Part shown: positions 1-8,877 of the stretch, one piece after another | Numbering within the stretch: position 1 is the stretch's first letter | Layout: every line of letters begins with the position of its first letter | NCBI GenBank assembly: GCA_002471575.1 | Contig: DKQG01000046.1 | Location: 1-64,000, forward strand | DNA from: Alphaproteobacteria bacterium UBA7314 | GTDB lineage: Bacteria; Pseudomonadota; Alphaproteobacteria; MPNO01; UBA830 | Reading direction: 5' to 3' | DNA: 64,000 nt | Notes under the pieces: model-generated | The model's database searches: none | The model's input: only the letters and a program-made list of their open reading frames with translations | Told to the model about the DNA's origin: nothing | Position numbers and translations under genes: made by a program

Positions 1-82
1 AACTGAGCTACAGCCACCGCAATAGGCGGCAGTTTAAGTAGCCTTCGCGCCCGCGGACGTCAACCCGCCAGCGGTCAACCCG

Positions 83-1240
83 CTAACTGAAATGAATTTT
101 TAGTCGCCGCAGGGCCTCGTCTATGGTCTCCGCCTTCTTGCAGAACGAGAACCGGGCGAAGTAGCCCTCCTCACCGGACGTATAGAAAGCGCTGATGGGG
201 ACTGCCGCCACCCCCGCCTCCACTGTCAGGTGTTTGCAGAACTCGGTATCGACGCCTTTGTATCCCAGCGGCCTGAAATCGGTGGTCAGAAAATAGGTTC
301 CTTGGCAGGGGATCACATCGAACCCGATATCGCGCAGGCCGCCGGCAAGGTGGTCGCGCCGCGCCTGCATGTCACAGTTCAGTTCTTCGAAATACGCGTC
401 ATCCTTGCGTAGCCCGAACGCGACAGCCGCCTGCAGATTGGGCGGCGTGGTGAACGTCAGGTACTGGTGGGCCTTGGCGATGGGCGTCAGGACTTCCGGC
501 GCGGATGTGATCATCCCGATCTTCCAGCCCGTCAGGGAAAAGATCTTGCCCGCGGACTGGATTCGGACGGTACGGTCGCGCATGCCAGGCAGCGTAATCA
601 TCGGAATGTGGGGTTCGCCATCAAACGCGAGATGCTCGTATACCTCGTCGCAAACCGCAAAGGCATCGTGTTTCTGGCACAACGCGGCTATGAATTCCAA
701 TTCGTCCCGGTCAAAGACCTTGGCGCACGGGTTCATCGGCGTGTTGACCAGTATCAGTTTGGTCTTGTCCGAAAATGCCGCTTTCAGGTCGGCGCGGGGC
801 AATGCCCAGTCCGGCGCTTCGAGCCGCACCAGTTTCGCCACCCCGCCGCCGCGCTGCACGATTGGCAGATAGGAATCGTATAGCGGTTCGATCAGGATAA
901 CCTCATCACCGGGTTCGATTAGGCCCAGTAACGATGCGCCCAGCGCCTCCGTCCCGCCGGACGTCACCATGGTTTCGGTCTGCCAGTCTATATCAAGGTT
1001 GTAGAACCGGGCGGCATGCTCGGCGACCGACTGCCGCAGGTCCGGGATGCCAAACATGGATGGATACTGATTCACCCCGTTGCGGAGGTATTCGACGCCT
1101 GCTTCGACCACGTCGTTGGGGCCGTTGCCGTCCGGGAAACCCTGGCCGAGGTTGACCGCATCGTGTTTCTGGGCGAGCCGCGACATGACTTCGAATATCG
1201 TTGTACCGTAGCTCGAAAGTATGCTGTTACCGGTGCTCAC
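83..1240 (-). CDS. PLP-dependent class I/II aminotransferase
   Basis: A 385-residue fold-type I aminotransferase of the methionine/kynurenine/aromatic aminotransferase group (YbdL-like). These enzymes move the amino group of an amino acid to a 2-oxo acid in the cytoplasm. The PLP-binding lysine lies in SAGKIFSLTGWKIG at about residues 230-243. The NTPMNPCAKV block matches the usual NxPxNPTG signature, although Thr-Gly is replaced by Cys-Ala. The CDEVYEHL segment supplies the aspartate and tyrosine that contact PLP. The length is normal. The start is a GTG preceded by AAAGG at about 5 nt. The gene faces away from glnB. The substrate cannot be named from sequence. Confidence 0.9.
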   Translation of the reverse strand: MSTGNSILSSYGTTIFEVMSRLAQKHDAVNLGQGFPDGNGPNDVVEAGVEYLRNGVNQYPSMFGIPDLRQSVAEHAARFYNLDIDWQTETMVTSGGTEALGASLLGLIEPGDEVILIEPLYDSYLPIVQRGGGVAKLVRLEAPDWALPRADLKAAFSDKTKLILVNTPMNPCAKVFDRDELEFIAALCQKHDAFAVCDEVYEHLAFDGEPHIPMITLPGMRDRTVRIQSAGKIFSLTGWKIGMITSAPEVLTPIAKAHQYLTFTTPPNLQAAVAFGLRKDDAYFEELNCDMQARRDHLAGGLRDIGFDVIPCQGTYFLTTDFRPLGYKGVDTEFCKHLTVEAGVAAVPISAFYTSGEEGYFARFSFCKKAETIDEALRRLKIHFS

Positions 1241-1548
1241 GCTAACCTTTCGCTCTATGCCGGCAGGTTTGGTAGCATACCGAGGCGCATCGACGCCAGA
1301 TCAAGCGTTTGACACCCGCCGGCTTCGGGTCCAAACCGTTTTAGCAAACGGAGGGGCGAGCAATACAGAGGCTCCTAGTCAATTGCTCTAACTGCGGTCG
1401 CGTCAGGTGAATTTTTTCGCGTCGCTACCATTTTTCTGAGGAATACTTGCTGCCAGCATTGCCATACATCCGAACGAATAATCCCGAGCATATTCGACAG
1501 GACAATGGTCGGCCGCCATCCGAGCAGTTGGCAAGTTTCATTTTGTAA

Positions 1549-1585
1549 TGATCAAAAAATTGGCGATTTGCCTATTATTTGATCA
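1549..1585. repeat. Inverted repeat TGATCAAA / TTTGATCA upstream of glnB
   Basis: A perfect 8-bp inverted repeat with arms at 1549-1556 and 1578-1585 lies about 75 bp upstream of the sigma-54 promoter, where enhancer binding proteins usually sit. It does not match the NtrC consensus well, so the protein that would bind is unknown. Nothing else convincing was seen in the 1241-1737 gap. Confidence 0.3.
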
Positions 1586-1656
1586 AACCATTTCACCTGC
1601 GCGTTATTAGCGGCTAGTCAATATTGAAATACTGCGCTTTACAAATGGGTTTGGAG

Positions 1657-1672
1657 TTGGCACGAATCTTGC
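1657..1672 (+). promoter_or_regulatory. Sigma-54 (RpoN) promoter of glnB-glnA
   Basis: The sequence TTGGCACGAATCTTGC matches the RpoN consensus YTGGCACGRNNNTTGCW at essentially every fixed position, with the conserved GG (-24) and GC (-12). It sits about 65 bp upstream of the glnB ATG on the same strand. Activation by NtrC under nitrogen limitation is established for glnB/glnA promoters. No clear NtrC site was identified here. Confidence 0.85.
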
Positions 1673-1734
1673 GTGTCAGAGGAGTGTCAGCCTTCGGCTC
1701 CAGCGCCGGACGCAGATTTAAGGGATGCGCATAA

Positions 1735-2076
<342 letters not shown>

Positions 2077-2184
2077 TCCTGAACATAACGGCCCGGACCG
2101 GTCGCAAATTGACGCGAACGTCCTTTCGGCGCACCGTGGCAGGGCCGCCTACCAGAGACGCACGTCACAGAAAGGAATAAACCG

Positions 2185-3597
2185 ATGGCGGACGACATGA
2201 AAAATGTCTTCAAAATGATTGAAGAGAACAACGTTAAATATGTGGATTTCCGGTTCACCGATCCGCGCGGCAAATGGCAGCACACGGCGCAGTCCGTCAG
2301 TACGGTCGATGAAGATATGCTGACCGATGGCATCATGTTCGACGGCTCCTCGATCGCGGGTTGGAAAGACATCAATGAATCCGACATGACGCTTCTACCC
2401 GACTGTTCGTCCGCCGTTATGGATCCGTTTGCCGCGCAGGAGCAGCTGATCCTATTCTGCGATGTTCTGGAGCCCAGCACTGGGCAGCCTTACAGCCGCG
2501 ATCCGCGTTCGACCGCGAAGCGAGCCCAGAGCTACCTAGCCCAGACCGGCATCGGCGACACCGCCGTATTCGGACCGGAGCTGGAATTTTTTGTGTTCGA
2601 CGACGTTCGGTTCGACGTCTCGCAGAACCAGACCTTTTACGCGCTGAACGAGGAAGAGGGCGACTACAATTCCGGTGCCGTGTTAGAAGGCGGCAATATT
2701 GGCCACCGGCCGGGCATGAAAGGCGGGTATTTCCCCGTCCCGCCCGTCGATTCCATGACTGATCTGCGCGCCGAAATGCTTACGGTGATTGAGGAAATGG
2801 GTGTCACGACCGAAAAGCACCATCATGAGGTCGCACCCAGCCAGCACGAACTAGGCATTAAGTTCAACGATCTGCTGAAAGTCGCGGATTGGGTACAGAT
2901 TTACAAATACTGCGTCCACAACGTGGCCCATTCATACGGCAAGACCGCTACCTTCATGCCGAAGCCCATCATCGGCGACAACGGGTCGGGCATGCACGTC
3001 CATCAATCGATTTGGAAGGATGGCAAACCGGCCTTCGCGGGATCCGGATATGCCGACCTGTCGGAAACGGCCCTGTATTACATCGGCGGCATCATCAAGC
3101 ATGCCAAAGCAGTGAATGCGTTCACCAACGCGTCCACCAACAGCTACAAACGTCTGATCCCCGGCTTCGAAGCTCCCGTATTGCTCGCCTATTCAGCGCG
3201 TAACCGGTCGGCTTCTTGCCGTATCCCTTATGCAACGTCGCCCAATGGCAAGCGTGTCGAGGTCAGGTTCCCGGACCCGACGGCGAACCCGTATTTCGCT
3301 TTTGCCGCGATGCTGATGGCGGGGATAGATGGTATCCAGAACAAAATCCATCCCGGTGACGCGATGGACAAGAACCTTTACGACCTACCTCCGGAGGAGC
3401 TGCAAGACGTTCCAACGGTCAGCCACAGCCTCCGCGAAGCGATCGAAGCTTTGGAAGCCGATCACGATTTCCTAACCCAGGGCGACGTGTTCCCCGAAGA
3501 TCTGATCGAGGGATACATGGAACTCAAATGGGAAGAAATCTACAATTTCGAGCACACACCGCATCCGGTGGAATTCTCGATGTATTACAGCGTCTAG
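2185..3597 (+). CDS. glnA: Glutamine synthetase type I
   Basis: A 470-residue GS-I that makes glutamine from glutamate, ammonia and ATP as a cytoplasmic dodecamer. The beta-Grasp N-terminus is followed by the catalytic domain with the DGSSIAGW loop, the metal-binding GPELEFFVF segment and the [11 protein letters not shown] region. Tyr399 in [10 protein letters not shown] corresponds to the adenylylation site modified by GlnE, so this is the covalently regulated subtype. The start is ATG with AGAAAGGA upstream. It is probably transcribed with glnB and ends at a strong terminator. Confidence 0.98.
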   Translation: MADDMKNVFKMIEENNVKYVDFRFTDPRGKWQHTAQSVSTVDEDMLTDGIMFDGSSIAGWKDINESDMTLLPDCSSAVMDPFAAQEQLILFCDVLEPSTGQPYSRDPRSTAKRAQSYLAQTGIGDTAVFGPELEFFVFDDVRFDVSQNQTFYALNEEEGDYNSGAVLEGGNIGHRPGMKGGYFPVPPVDSMTDLRAEMLTVIEEMGVTTEKHHHEVAPSQHELGIKFNDLLKVADWVQIYKYCVHNVAHSYGKTATFMPKPIIGDNGSGMHVHQSIWKDGKPAFAGSGYADLSETALYYIGGIIKHAKAVNAFTNASTNSYKRLIPGFEAPVLLAYSARNRSASCRIPYATSPNGKRVEVRFPDPTANPYFAFAAMLMAGIDGIQNKIHPGDAMDKNLYDLPPEELQDVPTVSHSLREAIEALEADHDFLTQGDVFPEDLIEGYMELKWEEIYNFEHTPHPVEFSMYYSV

Positions 3598-3618
3598 GAC
3601 GCACCCGGGACAACCGTC

Positions 3619-3647
3619 AAAGGGCTGCCTTCGGGCAGCCTTTTTTT
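3619..3647 (+). terminator. Rho-independent terminator of glnBA
   Basis: The stem GGCTGCC (3623-3629), TTCG tetraloop and GGCAGCC (3634-3640) are followed by seven T. The stem lies 25 bp after the glnA stop. Confidence 0.93.
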
Positions 3648-3801
3648 CACTCCGGTTTTCCAGCGTCGGTAACATCGGCAGTTGTTCTTGGCTTTAGTCG
3701 TGCTTTTTTATCCTCCACCCGGATAAACGCGTTTTTACACACGGCGGGATTGTGATGGGTCGATCGACACGGAGAAACAGGTGCTCGTCGATATCCGCGG
3801 G

Positions 3802-4104
3802 TCACAGAACGCGGGTACCCAGAATTTCACGGCCGGGTCCGATCACTTTCCGCTGGCCGACATAATGATCCTAACTTGTGTCGACATGGCCGACGGTTAT
3901 GTGAACCTCATAACTGTTCTCGTGCAACAATACGATCAAGGAATGTACGATCTTGGGGTTGTCCGCGATTGCGGCCGTCGCAGCCAGGATGACGTCCCAG
4001 CTTTCCGAAGCAGCTGCCAGCCGTTTGATAACCGTATTCTTGAGTCTACCCGGGCAGTTTCCGCGGTCTACCGGTTTCATCGATTGCGTCATAGGTGAAT
4101 TCAC
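3802..4104 (-). pseudogene. Unidentified decayed reading frame, one internal stop
   Basis: On the minus strand a single frame of about 100 codons reads as protein-like (for example DNPKIVHSLIVLLHENSYEV and, after a TAG at 3871-3873, VGQRKVIGPGREILGTRVL) before a TGA at 3802. The frame is intact across the amber codon. I do not recognise the family. It overlaps the end of the YciA pseudogene in another frame, so the true start is probably near 4045. It could be the 3' part of a lost gene. The remaining gap (3648-3801) shows nothing. Confidence 0.35.
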
Positions 4105-4444
4105 CCTCGGTGACTTTCTAGTCTACGAACGCATTACGGCGGCAGGGCCAAACTACAACCTTGGTAGTGATCGAGGTATTTCCGCGGCGCGTAATCTACG
4201 CACAACACGTGACCTCGTCACCGATCCGTACAGGTATGTGAAACGCGGTTTCCTTCCCGCTAACGTTTGCAAGCCGCCCCGAGGAAGAGACCGATGCCAA
4301 ATTGCCGCCGGCGAGGTCTATTCGCGACATGATCTAGCGGCCGAAAATATCGCCGTTCCCGTTTGCGTTCGCCGGCTTGGCGATCGCGCGGATCGCCAGC
4401 TCCATATCCGGGGGCTGATTCGCGGCTTCGTCTCGGTCTAGCAT
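4046..4444 (-). pseudogene. YciA-type acyl-CoA thioesterase, inactivated by three in-frame amber codons
   Basis: Read on the minus strand from ATG 4444 (GGAG just upstream) to TAG 4046, 133 codons stay in one frame and align without gaps to hot-dog-fold YciA thioesterases. Matching blocks are ELAIRAIAKPANANGNGDIFG, MSRIDLAGG, RIGDEVTCCA, GNTSITTKVVVW and VTEGEFTYDAIDETGRPRKLP. Three TAG codons interrupt it; one replaces the conserved Trp of the FGGW motif. Several conserved positions are also changed. Family members hydrolyse acyl-CoA in the cytoplasm, and this copy should not. Loss by point mutation without indels suggests fairly recent decay. Confidence 0.8.
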
Positions 4445-4555
4445 CGGCTCCACAACATATCGTGTTTATAATGACTTATCACACATTATGCTGTAGCACT
4501 TATTCCTCCAAAGTTTGTTTTATGGCTGCAGGCTACTGCGTATACATAGGGTTCC

Positions 4556-6568
4556 ATGTCTGATCTTTTCGAGAGCTCCGGTTCCAAGAAAAAGCGCTAC
4601 TCCGCCAAGGATATCGAGGTGCTGGAAGGGCTAGAGCCTGTCCGAAAGCGCCCCGGCATGTATATCGGCGGCACCGACGAGCGCGCGCTGCACCACCTAG
4701 CGGCGGAAATCCTCGACAATTCGATGGACGAGGCGGTTGCCGGGCATGCGAACTGGATCGAATTCAATCTGTCCGCCGAGGGTTTCATAACAGTCCGCGA
4801 CAATGGCCGCGGTATCCCAGTCGATCCGCACCCCAAGTTCAAGGATATTTCGGCGCTGGAAGTAGTTCTGACCACACTTCATTCGGGCGGCAAATTCGGC
4901 GGCGACGCCTACAAAACATCGGGGGGGCTGCACGGCGTCGGCCTATCCGTCGTAAACGCTCTGTCTGCAGAACTGAACGTCGAAATCGCACGCGACAAGA
5001 AACTTTGGAAACAGACCTATAAACAGGGCAAACCGAAAGGCAAGCTGCAGAACGCGGGCAAGGCCGTAAACAGGCGCGGTACCTCGATCAGCTTTCGCCC
5101 AGACCCTGAAATATTTGGGGACAAAGCCGTCTTCCGGCCAGCGACACTTTACAACATGGCCAAGGCCAAGACCTATCTGTTCAAGGGGGTCGAAATCCGC
5201 TGGTCCTGCGATGCACAGCTTATCCGTGGCAAGGACGATATCCCGGAAAAGGATACACTTCATTTCCCCAACGGCCTTTCCGATTACCTGACCACGGCTC
5301 TTGATGGCCGCGACACCGTAACCGGCCTGCCCTTCTCCGGCGAAGCGGATCTGAACGGCGGCAGCGGACGGGCCGAATGGGCGCTAGCTTGGGCCGAGCA
5401 GGGTGACGGATCGATTGCTTCGTATTGCAATACCGTAGCCACTCCCGAAGGCGGAACCCACGAGAACGGGCTGAAGTCCTCTCTCGCCCGCGGTCTGAAG
5501 TCGTTCGGCGAGATGTCCGGCAACAAACGGGCCAACATCATTACCGGCGACGACGTCTTCGGCGGATCCACCGGCATTCTCTCGGTATTTATTCCCGACC
5601 CCGAATTCCAAGGGCAGACAAAAGAAAAACTGTCTTCACCTGGCGTCGCGAAACTGGTTGAAAATTCGGTGAAAGATCACTTCGAACATTTCCTGACCGG
5701 TAACCCGAAGGATGCGAACGCGTTGCTCGACCACGTGCTGGAGCGGGCGGAGGAACGCCTGCGGCGACGTAAAGACCGTGAATTCGCGCGCAAAACGCCC
5801 ACTCGAAAAGTCCGCCTTCCAGGCAAGTTGGCGGACTGCGCCGCCGGTTCCGCGGAAGGCACCGAGATCTTCCTTGTGGAGGGAGATTCCGCCGGCGGTT
5901 CTGCGAAACAGGCCCGCGACCGCAAAACTCAGGCAATACTTCCTCTCCGTGGCAAAATTCTAAACGTGGCGAGCGCAACAGAAGACAAGATGCGCGCCAA
6001 CCAGGAAATTATGGATTTGATCCAGGCACTGGGATGCGGCTACGGAGACACCTACGATCCGTCAAAGCTGCGTTACGAGCGCGTCGTAATCATGACCGAC
6101 GCTGATGTCGATGGTGCGCATATCGCTTCCCTTTTGATGACGTTTTTCATCCGGGAAATGCCCCAGCTGGTTGCGGACGGTAACCTATTTCTCGCAATGC
6201 CGCCGCTTTACCGAATATCGCAGGGCGGTACCGTCGCCTACGCCCGCGACGACGCGCATAGGGACGAACTACTAGAAACGACTTTTGCCGGCCGAGGCAA
6301 GATCGATATCAGTCGCTTCAAAGGCCTAGGTGAGATGCCTCCAGCGCAGCTGAAAGAAACGACCATGAATCCGGTTAGCCGCACGTTGTTGAAAGTCGTG
6401 CTGCCGGAAGGTGAGAACGTCCACCTGGTGAGAAAAAAGGGCCGCCCGGCCAAAAACAAAACGGGTTCGACCGCCGATCTGGTCGAACGCCTCATGGGGC
6501 GGAAGCCGGAACAACGTTTGAAATTCATTCAGCAGAACGCCGACAAAGTAGACTACGTCGACGTTTGA
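4556..6568 (+). CDS. parE: DNA topoisomerase IV subunit B
   Basis: A 670-residue GHKL-ATPase subunit of topoisomerase IV, which decatenates daughter chromosomes together with ParC. Visible features are the N-terminal VRKRPGMYIGG and EILDNSMDEAV (ATP/Mg site), DNGRGIPV, and GGLHGVGLSVVNALS. The C-terminal TOPRIM part carries EGDSAGGSAKQ, PLRGKILNV and MTDADVDGAHI. The KKKRYSAKDIEVLEGLEP N-terminus and the length favour ParE over the roughly 800-residue GyrB. An AGGG lies upstream of the ATG. It is monocistronic and flanked on both sides by decayed genes. Confidence 0.93.
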   Translation: MSDLFESSGSKKKRYSAKDIEVLEGLEPVRKRPGMYIGGTDERALHHLAAEILDNSMDEAVAGHANWIEFNLSAEGFITVRDNGRGIPVDPHPKFKDISALEVVLTTLHSGGKFGGDAYKTSGGLHGVGLSVVNALSAELNVEIARDKKLWKQTYKQGKPKGKLQNAGKAVNRRGTSISFRPDPEIFGDKAVFRPATLYNMAKAKTYLFKGVEIRWSCDAQLIRGKDDIPEKDTLHFPNGLSDYLTTALDGRDTVTGLPFSGEADLNGGSGRAEWALAWAEQGDGSIASYCNTVATPEGGTHENGLKSSLARGLKSFGEMSGNKRANIITGDDVFGGSTGILSVFIPDPEFQGQTKEKLSSPGVAKLVENSVKDHFEHFLTGNPKDANALLDHVLERAEERLRRRKDREFARKTPTRKVRLPGKLADCAAGSAEGTEIFLVEGDSAGGSAKQARDRKTQAILPLRGKILNVASATEDKMRANQEIMDLIQALGCGYGDTYDPSKLRYERVVIMTDADVDGAHIASLLMTFFIREMPQLVADGNLFLAMPPLYRISQGGTVAYARDDAHRDELLETTFAGRGKIDISRFKGLGEMPPAQLKETTMNPVSRTLLKVVLPEGENVHLVRKKGRPAKNKTGSTADLVERLMGRKPEQRLKFIQQNADKVDYVDV

Positions 6569-6671
6569 TCGCGGGAATGGCCTCACGCGGTTTTAATGCC
6601 GGATATATCTTTCTCCATGGAATTAAATAGCCGGTTAAGTGTTAATACTTATGTTGGCCCTATCTGTTTCT

Positions 6672-7247
6672 ATGAAGATGACCATATACACATCGATTAT
6701 TGCCGCGCTCGCGGGTGCCGGGCTAATCGTTTCCAGCGGTTCACAAGTAAAGGCGATTGATACTGAGTACGGCCCAAACCACTACTATGGCGCCCTTTAG
6801 TTCGCGACCCTGGATGGATCCATAAATGCGACGGTTGTAGGTTCCTCACCCCCCCAAAGCCATCAACAGCTCTGAGAAATTGGTTGCCGGAAAAATGAAG
6901 AACGCCATATTTGGACGAACGTCTCGTTCTTCTCGGCCCCTCGGAACAAGGCGAAAAACGCCTTTCATATTGTTATCGTTTTCAATGGCATTGAGCCATT
7001 AACCGAACGGGCGATTTACGAAAGCGATGTGTCGATAAAACTCGGCCGACCGTGCGAGGAAAAGCACCTTTTCAACTTCTATTAAGGGTTAGTGGACAAT
7101 CTGGATGGACCGTCAGATCCGGATTTTTCAAATCCTCGTTAAGGGGGTTATGCAGGTAATGATCCCACGGTGCGACGATTTTTATTAAAGCGGCTTTATG
7201 CCGTGTTAGCAGACACCGGCGGAACGTTTCACGTCGACAACACATAA
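6672..7247 (+). pseudogene. Small secreted protein with four in-frame stop codons
   Basis: One reading frame of 192 codons runs from ATG 6672 to TAA 7245 with no frameshift but with TAG (6798), TGA (6873), TAA (7083) and TAA (7140) inside. The first 30 residues form a clean Sec signal peptide (Lys at 2, then IIAALAGAGLIVSS, cleavage likely after VKA). Later segments read as ordinary protein, such as NAFHIVIVFNGIEPLTERAI and TVRRFLLKRLYAVLADTGG. The family is not recognised. It is best read as a periplasmic or exported protein gene lost by nonsense mutations. It follows parE by about 100 bp. Confidence 0.6.
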
Positions 7248-7264
7248 ATGAAAAAACTGAACTG

Positions 7265-7506
7265 ATTAAATAAAGGGTGGCGCATTAAAATCGCCTCACT
7301 GTGTTCGGCGGAGTGGGTAGCTTGTTGTTCGTGCTAGCGCCGGCTGACGCTCTTTCAAACGAGACGACCCCATATTTCGGGACCCGCATTATCGAGAGCG
7401 GTAAGACCGTGGCGACCTTGTCGAAAGCATTAGCGCCGACCCGGATCTGGTGGGGAAAGAAGCGGATACGATCTTCGTCAGGATCGCAGCCGACGCGACA
7501 AAATAG
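7265..7506 (+). pseudogene. Second decayed exported-protein fragment
   Basis: A hydrophobic stretch beginning near GTG 7301 (GSLLFVLAPADAL) resembles a signal peptide followed by a mature start. After a frame change near 7410 the sequence continues as GDLVESISADPDLVGKEAD and ends with a TAG at 7504. It looks like a frameshifted, shortened gene for an exported protein. The family is unknown and the evidence is only coding-like composition in two joined frames. Confidence 0.3.
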
Positions 7507-7509
7507 GTC

Positions 7510-8211
7510 TCAACGGGTCATCCATTTTCGCAATGCCTCGTTGATTTCTTCTGGACACTCCATTGTCGACAGGTGCCCGCAGTCTTCTACCAGCACCAGT
7601 TCGGCACCCGAGATCAGCCCTGCTATTTCCACGCTGAGGTCAGGCGGCGTGAGCACGTCTTCCCGACCACAGACAACCAGCGTTGGACATTCGATCGCGG
7701 ATAAACCGGGACGGCTGTCCGCGCGGCGCATGATGGCGTTTTGCTGACGCAAAAAAGCATCTTTACCTACACTGTCCGCCATAGCGAGAATCTCGGCGAC
7801 CAGCGCCGCATCCGATAGGCGGTCCAAATGAATCAAAAGCGGTAACAATTTAGGACTGACGGCCTTGAACTCGCCCTGGTCGGCCAGCTCAATCAGGTCC
7901 CGACGCCGGGTCGTCTGCTCCAGCGTGTCGGCGCGCGCACCCGTGTCCAGCAGGGCCAGCCGGTCGACCCGTCGAGGCGCCCGCCGCATCACTTCGAACG
8001 CGACGTATCCCCCCATCGACAGACCTGCCAGGGAAAACGACCCATTCACACCGTCGAGGATTCGCTGCGCCATGCCGTCCATCGTGTCGTCCCGCGTGAT
8101 GTCAGCGACGATGATATCCGCGATATCGGCAAGACCCTCCGTCTGCGCAGTCCATAAGGTGTCACTGCAAAGCAGACCAGGCACCAGAACGAGCTTGGGT
8201 TTACCGGTCAT
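7510..8211 (-). CDS. Alpha/beta-fold hydrolase
   Basis: A 233-residue alpha/beta hydrolase. The nucleophile elbow is GLSMGG, the acidic residue lies in CGREDVLTPP, and the catalytic histidine is in DCGHLSTMECP near the C-terminus, so the triad is complete. The oxyanion region VLVPGLLCSD follows the start. I place the start at ATG 8211, which overlaps the stop of the upstream isochorismatase-family gene as ATGA. An upstream in-frame ATG at 8265 would give an unlikely extension inside that gene. It is an esterase or carboxylic ester hydrolase of unknown substrate and is translationally coupled to its neighbour. Confidence 0.88.
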   Translation of the reverse strand: MTGKPKLVLVPGLLCSDTLWTAQTEGLADIADIIVADITRDDTMDGMAQRILDGVNGSFSLAGLSMGGYVAFEVMRRAPRRVDRLALLDTGARADTLEQTTRRRDLIELADQGEFKAVSPKLLPLLIHLDRLSDAALVAEILAMADSVGKDAFLRQQNAIMRRADSRPGLSAIECPTLVVCGREDVLTPPDLSVEIAGLISGAELVLVEDCGHLSTMECPEEINEALRKWMTR

Positions 8212-8750
8212 TGCAACAACCTGCTCAGTTCCCTGAATTCCGGTGTACCGGCCTTCTCCAGCCACTCGAACACGACCATTTCCGACGTCACGATCTCGGC
8301 GCCAGCTTCACGCAGTCGGGCCATCCCGGCCGCATGGTTCGCCGCCGAGCGAGACGACGTGGCATCGCCAGCGACGAAGCACTGATAACCGATATCCAAT
8401 AATCCGATCGCGGTCTGCAGCACGCAGACATGCGCCTCGATACCCGCGATCACGATCTGTTTGGGTTTCAGCGTTTCGATTTTTCCCATGATCGCTGTGT
8501 TCTTCGCCGACGAGAAATGTACTTTGCTGAAGAAGGCGTCTTCGGGCGCCAATTCTGCCAACTGTTCGACCGTCGGGCCCAGACCCTCCGGGTATTGTTC
8601 GGTGACCACGATCGGGACATTCATCACGTCCGCCGCCTTCATCATCAGGGCGCAGCCACTCATCACGGCGCGCGGCGCGTCCATCGCCGTCAGGAGGCGT
8701 TGTTGTACATCAACGATCATCAGGCAGGCGCCATCTGCGTTCATCAGCAT
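8208..8750 (-). CDS. Isochorismatase-family cysteine hydrolase
   Basis: A 180-residue protein of the isochorismatase/nicotinamidase superfamily (YcaC-like). The Asp of MIVDVQQRL, the central Lys of FSKVHFSS and the Cys of EAHVCVLQTA make the expected Asp-Lys-Cys triad. Such enzymes hydrolyse amides or vinyl ethers; the substrate is not predictable here. The start is ATG 8750, with a second ATG two codons later. It forms a two-gene unit with the alpha/beta hydrolase (4-bp overlap) and is divergent from the RNA helicase. Confidence 0.88.
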   Translation of the reverse strand: MLMNADGACLMIVDVQQRLLTAMDAPRAVMSGCALMMKAADVMNVPIVVTEQYPEGLGPTVEQLAELAPEDAFFSKVHFSSAKNTAIMGKIETLKPKQIVIAGIEAHVCVLQTAIGLLDIGYQCFVAGDATSSRSAANHAAGMARLREAGAEIVTSEMVVFEWLEKAGTPEFRELSRLLQ

Positions 8751-8813
8751 TGGTGTAGGATTTCCGTTTGTTTTATTGATTTGGGAAACGTGTTATATGG
8801 ACTTGACTTATAA

Positions 8814-8858
8814 CGGTTCGCGACAAAATCACAGTCGATTTTCGCGAACCGCGTTTTT
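8814..8858 (+). promoter_or_regulatory. Terminator-like hairpin in the rhlE leader
   Basis: The arm CGGTTCGCG (8814-8822) pairs perfectly with CGCGAACCG (8843-8851). After a 2-nt bulge, AAAATC (8825-8830) pairs with GATTTT (8837-8842), closing a 6-nt loop. Five T follow within three bases. On the opposite strand there is no T-tract, so the structure is oriented with rhlE. It ends about 20 nt before the helicase start and could attenuate transcription or be a substrate for helicase autoregulation. Confidence 0.6.
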
Positions 8859-8877
8859 CAGCTACATGCAAGCAGGT

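Noticed and set aside
8461..8877. Long N-terminal extension of the RNA helicase frame
   Set aside because: It is antisense to the isochorismatase-family gene and crosses the leader hairpin; the family N-terminus begins at ATG 8878.
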